Part shown: positions 1 through 4,729 of the stretch, one piece after another
Layout: every line of letters starts with the position of its first letter
Numbering within the stretch: position 1 is the stretch's first letter
Source: DASUSF01 sp036375275
Lineage (GTDB): Bacteria > Pseudomonadota > Alphaproteobacteria > Geminicoccales > Geminicoccaceae
Direction of reading: 5' to 3'
Length of the DNA stretch: 5,416 bases
Assembly (NCBI GenBank): GCA_036375275.1
Contig: DASUSF010000100.1
Span: 1 to 5,416 of the forward strand
Position numbers and translations under genes: made by a program
The notes under the pieces: model-generated
Told to the model about the DNA's origin: nothing
The model's input: the letters and a program-made list of their open reading frames with translations, nothing else
Database searches by the model: none

Positions 1-1
1 C

Positions 2-115
2 AGCGATGTCGACCAGCTAGCCGGTCGGCGGGTGCTCGCGCGGGGCTTCGTCATCGAGGCCGGCGGTCCGTTGATCGAGCTCTCCCATCCCGAGCAGATC
101 GAGGTCCTGCCATGA
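2..115 (+). CDS. C-terminal end of a thermonuclease-family (TNase-like) protein, partial
   Basis: An open frame enters from the left edge and ends at TGA 113-115; only the last 37 residues are visible. The tail reads GRRVLARGFVIEAGGPLIEL, then SHPEQIEVLP and stop. A beta-rich segment of the form GRRV.[VA]RG...GPLIE..HPEQIE is what I recall at the C-terminus of alphaproteobacterial thermonuclease-family proteins, where it would form a small OB-like extra domain after the nuclease core. The nuclease core itself lies outside the window, so activity cannot be judged. The stop overlaps the start of the following protease gene (ATGA), and that gene's ribosome binding site lies inside this coding sequence, so translational coupling is likely. 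The family assignment comes from memory of the tail motif and is moderate. That this is a real coding end is well supported by the overlap and by codon use. Confidence 0.6.
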   Translation, partial: SDVDQLAGRRVLARGFVIEAGGPLIELSHPEQIEVLP

Positions 116-1614
116 TCCGCCAGCTTCGCATCCTCGTCGTGGCCCTCCTCCTCCCGGGCCTCGGCCTGCTGCCCGCCTGCAGCCAGGTGACCAATCCCGC
201 GACCGGCGAGCGCGAGTACACGGCGATGTCGCCGGCGCAGGAAGCCGAGATCGGCGCCGAGCAGCACCCCCTGATCCTGCAGCAGTTCGGGGGCGAGTAT
301 CCGGATCCCGAGCTCCAGGCCTACGTCGACGAGGTCGGCAGCCGGCTCGCCGCGGCCTCCGAGCTGCCCGACCTCGACTTCACCTTCACGCTCCTCAACT
401 CGGACGTCGCCAACGCCTTCGCGCTGCCCGGCGGCTACGTCTACATCACCCGCGGCATCCTCACCCTCGCCGAGAACGAGGCGGAGGTGGCCGGCGTGCT
501 CGGCCACGAGATCGGCCACGTCACCGGGCGCCACTCCGCCCAGCGCCAGACCCAGGCCCAGACCGCGGGCATCCTCGGCACCCTCGGCACGGTCGCCGCC
601 GCCATCCTGTTCGGCCAGACCGGGGCGGAGCTCGCCCAGCAGGCGGCGGGGATCGGCGCCCAGGCCTACGTCGCCAGCTACTCGCGCGACCAGGAGCTCG
701 AGGCCGACACCCTCGGCATCCGCTACCTCAAGGGCGCCGGCTACGATCCGACCGCCATGGCGACCTTTCTCGAGAAGCTCGACGCTCTCTCCGGGCTCGA
801 GCGGGCCATCGCCGGGCAGGAAGGCGATCCGGCATCGAGCTGGTTCGCGACCCACCCGCGCACCCTCGACCGGGTCGAGGACGCGATCGCCGCGGTCGAG
901 GGCGGCGCGGACGGGCGGATCGCGCGGCAGGCGCACCTCGCGCGGATCGACGGCATGGTCTACGGGCCCGACCCGAGCCAGGGCTTCGTCGAAGGCGACA
1001 CCTTCGTCCACCCCGAGCTCGGCTTCGCCTTCGAGCCGCCGCCCGGCTTCCAGATCCAGAACACCCCGAGCGCCGTGCTCGGCAAGGACCGGGAGGGGCG
1101 GCTGATGATCTTCACCCTCGCCCGGACCGAGGGCCGGGACCTCACGAGCTACGTCGCGGGGCCGGGGCTGCGGGAGATCGCGCAGCAGTTCCAGGCGGAG
1201 GTCAGCGCGCCCCGCGGCGTCCAGACCTTCAGGGTCAACGGCCTGCCGGCGGCGAGCGCCAGCGCCACCTTGCGCAAGAACGGCGGGACCGGCGACATCG
1301 GCCTCGCCGCGGTCGACGCCGGCAGCGCGGCGTACCGCTTCGTCTTCCTGACCTCGGGCAACATGAGCCGCGAGGCGGCGCGCGCCTTCCAGCAGACGGT
1401 GCAGAGCTTCCGCACCCTCTCGCGCGAGGAGGCCGCCGCCTACCAGCCGAGGCGGATCCAGGTGGTGCGGGCGGAGGGCGGCCGGGATGTCGACGCGTAC
1501 GTCCGGCGGATGGACGTCGAGGCGGCGCCGGCCGAGCGCTTCCAGGTCCTGAACCGCCTCGCGCTCCAGGACGGCCTGAGCCCCGGCGAGGAGATCAAGC
1601 TCATCGTGCGATGA
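112..1614 (+). CDS. M48-family zinc metalloprotease, lipoprotein (BepA/YfgC-like catalytic domain)
   Basis: This is a complete 500-aa gene. The ATG at 112 follows GAGG (101-104) with a 7-nt gap and overlaps the upstream stop (ATGA). Residues 1-23 are a lipoprotein signal: R3/R6, a leucine-rich core, then the lipobox LPAC with the lipidated cysteine at C23, predicting a membrane-anchored periplasmic enzyme. The peptidase domain spans about 40-265. It has NAFALPGG (101-108), HEIGH (H132, E133, H136) as zinc ligands and catalytic glutamate, ELEAD (195-199) supplying the third ligand, and an HP motif (H248) at the position where BepA uses a further histidine as a zinc ligand. The segment around 145-188 is a hydrophobic Ala/Gly-rich helix or lid. 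The C-terminal 200 residues are not the TPR array of E. coli BepA. They contain an unassigned domain (about 295-430) and a tail ending in LSPGEEIKLIVR. BepA-type enzymes degrade or chaperone misassembled outer-membrane proteins; a similar envelope quality-control role is inferred. No catalytic residue is missing. Catalytic assignment is strong, substrate unknown. Confidence 0.93.
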   Translation: MIRQLRILVVALLLPGLGLLPACSQVTNPATGEREYTAMSPAQEAEIGAEQHPLILQQFGGEYPDPELQAYVDEVGSRLAAASELPDLDFTFTLLNSDVANAFALPGGYVYITRGILTLAENEAEVAGVLGHEIGHVTGRHSAQRQTQAQTAGILGTLGTVAAAILFGQTGAELAQQAAGIGAQAYVASYSRDQELEADTLGIRYLKGAGYDPTAMATFLEKLDALSGLERAIAGQEGDPASSWFATHPRTLDRVEDAIAAVEGGADGRIARQAHLARIDGMVYGPDPSQGFVEGDTFVHPELGFAFEPPPGFQIQNTPSAVLGKDREGRLMIFTLARTEGRDLTSYVAGPGLREIAQQFQAEVSAPRGVQTFRVNGLPAASASATLRKNGGTGDIGLAAVDAGSAAYRFVFLTSGNMSREAARAFQQTVQSFRTLSREEAAAYQPRRIQVVRAEGGRDVDAYVRRMDVEAAPAERFQVLNRLALQDGLSPGEEIKLIVR

Positions 1615-1973
1615 GTCGAACCGGCGGCGGAGCCGCTGGCGCGCAGGCGGCATAGCTGCACGCTGACCCGGCCCGCCTTCCGGGGGCGGCAGATGGTTAC
1701 CGGCCGTGAGAAGGGTCTCGCCGCCGGGGCGGCCGGCCGCGCGGACGGCTCGGCATCGCGCCCCGGCCCTGCCCGTCCCCTCGTGGCGTTGCCGCCAGCG
1801 GCGGAAATGTCCGCTCCCTCACCCGGGCGCCGACGCCCGCGCCAGGGCTGGACCGGCCCCACGTCGAAGCGCTCCGGCAGCTCTGGAACGCGTGTGCCCT
1901 ATCTTGCGAGCATCCGGCTCCCCGCTCAGATCGGCTGGAACGGTCCCAGATCCGGGCAGAGCGTGCGCTCCCT
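1615..1973. other. Intergenic stretch with no recognisable gene
   Basis: About 360 bases between the protease stop and the IS1380 remnant. Long frames are open in several phases on both strands, but their products are low-complexity Arg/Pro/Ala/Gly sequence, as expected from random GC-rich DNA, and none has a recognisable domain. Local structure includes CCGCC-AGC-GGCGG at 1792-1804 and the perfect stem CGGGCG-CCGA-CGCCCG at 1824-1839; neither is followed by a T-run. The stretch may be the decayed flank of old insertions; I see no tRNA, terminal repeat or clear promoter in it. Confidence 0.5.
1621..1639 (+). terminator. Possible intrinsic terminator hairpin after the M48 gene
   Basis: Seven bases downstream of the M48 stop, CCGGCGG can pair with CCGCTGG (7 bp including one G-U) around a CGGAG loop. 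There is no T-tract after it, so it is at best a weak terminator or an mRNA 3'-end stabiliser. In DNA this GC-rich such a stem could also arise by chance. Confidence 0.25.
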
Positions 1974-2041
1974 CCGGCGACCACCTGACGCCCCTCGACG
2001 GGTGCAAACCCGAACAGATCACGGCTACACTCTGTCGACAT
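1974..2041 (-). pseudogene. 5' remnant of an IS1380-family transposase
   Basis: On the minus strand an ATG at 2041, preceded by AGGAG with a 7-nt spacer, opens a frame starting MSTECSRDLFGFAPVEGRQV and continuing VAG. From memory, the N-terminus of alphaproteobacterial IS1380-family DDE transposases reads like ..DLFGFAPVEGR.VVA.FDGG.MTSDAG. The match stops abruptly after VVAG: the expected FDGG..TSDAGALLL is absent and the frame continues in unrelated Arg/Ser-rich sequence. Only about 23 of the roughly 450 residues of the family survive, so the element was truncated by a deletion or recombination at about 1974. The sequence upstream of the ATG (2042 to about 2145) would be the element's left end; the stretch GAGAAATCCGGGC (2125-2137, plus-strand reading) is my guess for part of its terminal repeat. 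Family recognition rests on a short match, so moderate confidence. Confidence 0.6.
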
Positions 2042-2113
2042 CGGGGAGCTCCTCTGCATCGCGTTATCTCTTTGTCGCAGAAGAACTATCGCCGGTTCAG
2101 AGCCCCGATGCAC

Positions 2114-2263
2114 CTACCCCGCGTGAGAAATCCGGGCTTCTGTAACGGGCCCTCGGGTGTCAATCCCTGCCGCACGTATCATGTCGTCGGGTTCGGGCTT
2201 CTGTCCGCAGTCGGGGCATCGGCCGCTGACCCATGGTGTCCAAATCGAGATCGCCCGGCCGAG
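2114..2263 (-). other. Short frame with a CPDCG zinc-knuckle motif, possible gene fragment
   Basis: This 49-codon minus-strand frame lies between two TAG stops and has no ATG or GTG near its left end. It reads ..AISIWTPWVSGRCPDCGQKP, then EPDDMIRAAGI. The composition looks more protein-like than the surrounding GC-rich frames, and CPDCG resembles half of a zinc ribbon, but the second CxxC is absent. It begins exactly at the CTAGG that may mark the IS110 boundary, so it could be the remaining part of a gene whose start was lost to that insertion. Joining the two flanks across the IS keeps the TAG in frame, which argues against simple interruption. Third-position GC is lower than in the flanking genes. 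I do not recognise the family and chance remains a real possibility. Confidence 0.2.
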
Positions 2264-2323
2264 CTAGGGACGCGCAGTCGCCGATGACGCTGCTCCCGGA
2301 TAAGCGGCCTGGACCGATCTCGC

Positions 2324-2339
2324 GTCCCGACGACGGGAC
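2324..2339. other. Perfect 6-bp hairpin in the 3' flank of the IS110 transposase
   Basis: GTCCCG (2324-2329) and CGGGAC (2334-2339) form a perfect stem around the tetraloop ACGA. It lies about 55 bases beyond the transposase stop codon, next to the larger hairpin at 2348-2373. In IS110-family elements one non-coding end is transcribed into a bridge RNA made of successive stem-loops with internal guide loops, so adjacent hairpins here are worth noting, though I cannot identify guide loops. Confidence 0.4.
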
Positions 2340-2347
2340 CTCGTGCC

Positions 2348-2382
2348 GGGCGGAGCTATGGCGGCTCCCGCCCGAGCTTTTT
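2348..2382 (+). terminator. Hairpin plus T-run, intrinsic-terminator-like, abutting the IS110 transposase 3' end
   Basis: GGGCGGAGC (2348-2356) pairs with GCTCCCGCCC (2364-2373) with one bulged base and a 7-nt loop. On the plus strand it is followed by GAGC and TTTTT (2378-2382), so it has the form of an intrinsic terminator for plus-strand transcription, opposing the minus-strand transposase. Insertion sequences often carry such barriers against transcription entering from outside. Alternatively it is one stem of the structured RNA expected in an IS110 non-coding end. Confidence 0.45.
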
Positions 2383-2392
2383 CGACCTCCTT

Positions 2393-3421
2393 CTACGCGA
2401 CCATGGACGCTGGGCGAGGCACAAAGGTCGTGCCGTCGACGAGCATCCGGTGCAGGATCACGGCGAGCTTGCGTGCCAGCGCCACCTTCGCCTTGCGAGG
2501 TCCGGCGCGACCGGCGAGGGCGAGCGCCCAGTCCTTCAGGGCCGAGCCTTTCACCGGCCGCGTCAACATCACGTTGGCGGCACGTACAATGCCGTCCGGA
2601 CGTCGTGATCACCGATCTTCGAGATCCGGCCCGTGACGTCGGTCTCACCGGACTGGTAGCGGCTCGGCGTCAGGCCGAAGTACGCGACGACCTGCCGCGA
2701 CGACCGGAACCGAGCCGGATCGTCGATCGCGGCGGTGAAGGTCAGCGCCACGAGATTGCCGACACCGGGGACGGTGACGAGCCGGCGCACCCGGTCATCG
2801 GCACGGCCGATTGCCACGATCCGCTTCTCCAGATCCTTGAACCGGCGCTGCAGCTCGGCCCGCGCCGCCAGCAGCGCGTCGGCGACCGTCACCAGCGTCG
2901 GATGCCCGTCGACCAGCTCGCACACGCGCGCCTCGAAGGTCCGCGGCGTCGTCGGACCGACCTTCAGCCCGAAGCCGCGCAGCAACCCCCGCACGCTCAT
3001 CTCGACGTCGTGGCGCTTGGTCTGCAAGAGCTTCCTCGCCGTCAGCAGCGCGCGGGTCTCTTGCGCCGCCAGCGACTTGCAGTGCACCGGTTTGAACCAA
3101 CCGAGGCGCATCAGCCGGGCGATGCCGCGCGCGTCCGCCTTGTCGGTCTTGACCGGCATGGTCTTGAAGGCGGTGCGCACGTGCCGCGTCTCGAGCAGCT
3201 CCGCCGCCAGACCGTCCGCCTCGAGGCCGGCGGACAGCCATTGCGAGAGCGGACCCGCCTCCAGACCGATCCGCGACAGCGTGAACGGCTGAGCCCGCAC
3301 CAGCCGACCAACGTCTCGGGCTCGCTCGCCACCTTCGCTTCTGCGACGATCCTACCTGTTCCGTCCACGATGCACACGCTCGACTGTTCAGCGACACGTC
3401 GATCCCGGCATAGTACTCCAT
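2393..3421 (-). pseudogene. IS110-family transposase (DEDD-type), full length but with three frameshifts
   Basis: The reading starts at ATG 3421, preceded by GAGGGA with a 5-nt gap, with MEYYAGIDVS, and ends at TAG 2393-2395 after ..HRMLVDGTTFVPRP. It needs three frame changes: near 3388-3390 (from ..GIDVSL to EQSSVCIVDGTG), near 3298-3302 (from ..SEPETLVGW to RAQPFTLSRIGLEAG) and near 2581-2583 (from ..DVRTALY to AANVMLTRPVKG). Each is repaired by adding back one base, giving 343 aa, normal for IS110. In the repaired protein the RuvC-like acidic residues are D8 (GIDVS), E55 (GLEAG), D94 and D97 (KTDKADARG). The C-terminal domain has the helix-hairpin-helix-like VPGVG (218-222) and the conserved serine in YQSGETDVTG (S258), the IS110-type nucleophile candidate. 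All catalytic residues survive, so decay is recent or the indels are sequence errors. As written the gene cannot make active transposase. Confidence 0.9.
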
Positions 3422-3622
3422 GCTCGTCCCTCGATGATGCTTGGCGCGGCCCCGGCCGACGCCGTTCCACACACCATCACTCGCAGGGACGGCCACCCGA
3501 GCGCATCACCCTCGGCGCCTCGGCTCGTTACGCCATCTAGGACATCGGGGTCGCTGACTTGCGGACCGGTGACGGCGGAGGCAGTCTGCCGGACGAAATC
3601 CGGGAACGCCCAGGCGCTTCAT

Positions 3623-3638
3623 GACGCCGGCAGGCGTC
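3623..3638. other. Perfect hairpin about 40 bp upstream of the HEAT-repeat gene
   Basis: GACGCC (3623-3628) and GGCGTC (3633-3638) pair perfectly around GGCA. It has no T-run. Its position in the probable promoter or leader region of the next gene makes an operator or leader stem possible, but no -35/-10 pair with good spacing is obvious nearby. The rest of 3542-3675 shows nothing else I can name. Confidence 0.3.
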
Positions 3639-3675
3639 GCGCGCCGTAGGCTACCTCCCGCCTCGAGGAAGATCG

Positions 3676-4482
3676 ATGCCCGAACGGCAGCTCGATCTCT
3701 TTGCAGATGGCGGCTTGCCGCCGGCGGAGCCGGCGCGGGACGGTTCCCGGCCGGCCACGGCCACGCCGCACCCCCGGGATCTCGACGACTGCGCCCTGAT
3801 CGCGGGGATTCCCAGGGCAGGGCTGGCCGACGCCGCCGCCCTGGCCGATGAAGCGGCCCGGCGTGGGCTCGCCGCCGCGGTGCCGGCCCTCGAAGAGCTA
3901 TGCCGGCGGTTCGCGGGGTTCGGCCGCGAGCGGGCGGTCCCGGAGCAGGTCGCGGCGCTCCAGGCGCTGGGGCGGATCGGCGGCCCCGACGCGGCGCGGG
4001 CGGTGGTGCGGCTGGTCGCGAGGGACGCCGTTGCCGGCCCGGGACGGAAGGTCGCGCTCGAGGTCGCCGCACGGCTCGGCGCGATCCTGCCGGCCGGGGC
4101 GATCCTCCCGCTTCTCCGCGATCCCGATCCCGACCTCTGCGCCGCCGCCTGCCGCTGCACCGGTCCCTGGCCGGCGGCGGTTCCGGTCCTGCTCGATCTC
4201 GCTCGGGAGGGCGACGTCAGGCTCGGCGCAGCAGCGCTGTGCGCCCTCGGCCGCATGGGTCGCCAGGAGGCGAGGCCGGGTCTCGTCGGGCTGCTGCGCG
4301 ATGCGCCGTCGGCGGAGATCATCGAAGCCGTGGCGACGATTGCCGACGAGGACTGCGTCGTCCTCCTCGGCCGGACCGCCCGAACCCGGCCGGCCCTCGC
4401 GCACGCCGTGATCGAGGCCCTCGCGACGATCGACCACCCGCGCGCCCGGCAGCTCGCCGGCACCATCAGGGCGGTCCGCTAG
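3676..4482 (+). CDS. HEAT-repeat-like helical repeat protein of unknown function
   Basis: The gene is complete at 268 aa. ATG 3676 is preceded by GAGG (3665-3668) with a 7-nt spacer. Residues 1-35 are a Pro/Ala-rich leader starting MPERQLDLFADGG, with no signal peptide or membrane segment, so the protein is cytoplasmic. From about 37 to 265 it is almost wholly alpha-helical with paired-helix repeats of about 30 residues: QVAALQALGRIGGPDAARAV (91-110), a repeat around 124-152 ending ILPLLRDPDPD, one around 167-195 (VPVLLDLAREGD..), and further ones around 197-225 and 240-262 (HAVIEALATIDHPRARQL). This alternation of Ala/Leu helices with Gly-x-x-Asp/Glu turns is typical of HEAT or PBS-lyase-like repeats, which act as protein-binding scaffolds. 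No catalytic motif is visible. A cysteine cluster lies at 155-161 (CAAACRC). The stop TAG is formed by the left end of the palindromic element at 4479-4626, so the natural C-terminus may once have been longer. The partner is unknown; the PLD-type gene downstream is on the same strand but has its own likely promoter. Confidence 0.8.
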   Translation: MPERQLDLFADGGLPPAEPARDGSRPATATPHPRDLDDCALIAGIPRAGLADAAALADEAARRGLAAAVPALEELCRRFAGFGRERAVPEQVAALQALGRIGGPDAARAVVRLVARDAVAGPGRKVALEVAARLGAILPAGAILPLLRDPDPDLCAAACRCTGPWPAAVPVLLDLAREGDVRLGAAALCALGRMGRQEARPGLVGLLRDAPSAEIIEAVATIADEDCVVLLGRTARTRPALAHAVIEALATIDHPRARQLAGTIRAVR

Positions 4483-4626
4483 AGCAGCATCCGGACGACG
4501 ATCGCCGTCTGGCGATCGTCGTCCGGATAAAGCTGCTCTATCCCATTGTGATGGAGCCCTTTGTTTTCGATGGGCGCGACAGGATTGCTCTCAAGGGTGG
4601 TTCCGCCTCATCGAAAACGGCTCTAG
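4479..4626. repeat. MITE/REP-like element: two long hairpins bounded by CTAGAGC and GCTCTAG
   Basis: A 148-bp unit has 7-bp perfect terminal inverted repeats, CTAGAGC (4479-4485) and GCTCTAG (4620-4626). It contains two large stem-loops. In the first, TAGAGCAGC (4480-4488) pairs with GCTGCTCTA (4532-4540), and the 18-bp arm 4489-4506 pairs perfectly with 4511-4528 around the loop GTCT; the only interruption is a bulged AAA (4529-4531). In the second, GAGCC (4554-4558) pairs with GGCTC (4619-4623) and GTTTTCGATG (4563-4572) with CATCGAAAAC (4609-4618), with a 4-nt bulge. The second hairpin is more AT-rich than the genome around it. There is no coding frame. It resembles dispersed, non-autonomous palindromic repeats of alphaproteobacterial intergenic regions. 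It may also act as a transcription barrier after the HEAT gene, although there is no T-run. Confidence 0.8.
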
Positions 4627-4673
4627 CCCCGGTGCGCCGGCGGCCGCGCTCCGACACGTGCGACGGCTTCGCT

Positions 4674-4702
4674 TTGCCGGGCACGCGTTCCGGCACTATC
4701 CT
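4674..4702 (+). promoter_or_regulatory. Candidate sigma70-type promoter for the PLD-family gene
   Basis: TTGCCG (4674-4679) and TATCCT (4697-4702) are separated by exactly 17 bp, each matching four of six consensus bases. A start about 7 bases further on would leave a leader of about 20 nt before ATG 4730. It lies just outside the palindromic element, so the gene would be expressed independently of the HEAT gene. It is based on sequence resemblance only. Confidence 0.45.
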
Positions 4703-4729
4703 GGCGCTGCAGCGCTGGAAGCCGATCCG

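Larger units (their letters stand above)
2264..3541 (-). mobile_element. IS110-family insertion sequence, inactive copy (ends tentative)
   Basis: The element surrounds the broken DEDD transposase. IS110 elements lack classical terminal inverted repeats and do not make long target duplications, so the ends are hard to fix. The limits given are the two copies of CTAGG (2264-2268 and 3537-3541), which would give about 1.28 kb, a usual size, with about 130 and 120 bp of non-coding DNA on either side of the gene. In transposase sense the upstream end contains the hairpin CCGAG-GGTGATGCG-CTCGG (3497-3515); the downstream end holds the hairpins at 2324-2339 and 2348-2373. IS110 transposases act with a bridge RNA encoded in one of these ends. 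The element lies between the IS1380 remnant and the HEAT-repeat gene. Presence of the element is certain; the coordinates of its ends are a guess. Confidence 0.6.

Noticed and set aside
2133..2204. 11-bp direct repeat CGGGCTTCTGT at 2133-2143 and 2194-2204
   Set aside because: Only two copies with no further similarity around them; not a CRISPR or iteron array and within chance expectation.
1440..2648. Several long open frames on both strands across the 1.6-2.6 kb interval
   Set aside because: Their products are Arg/Pro/Ser-rich low-complexity sequence that overlap one another, have no domain or convincing ribosome binding site, and are expected by chance at this GC content.
2393..3421. Programmed ribosomal frameshifting to join the transposase frames
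   Set aside because: Three separate shifts would be needed and none of the sites shows a slippery A/T heptamer; simple single-base deletions explain all three.
2233..3540. A 435-codon plus-strand frame opposite the IS110 transposase
   Set aside because: It is the antisense shadow of the transposase; the minus-strand frames carry the recognisable family motifs.
2127..3604. 10-bp direct repeat GAAATCCGGG (2127-2136 and 3595-3604) flanking the IS110 element
   Set aside because: Exact 10-mers recur by chance in a GC-rich 5.4-kb window; it is not at a plausible element boundary, and IS110 does not make such long duplications.
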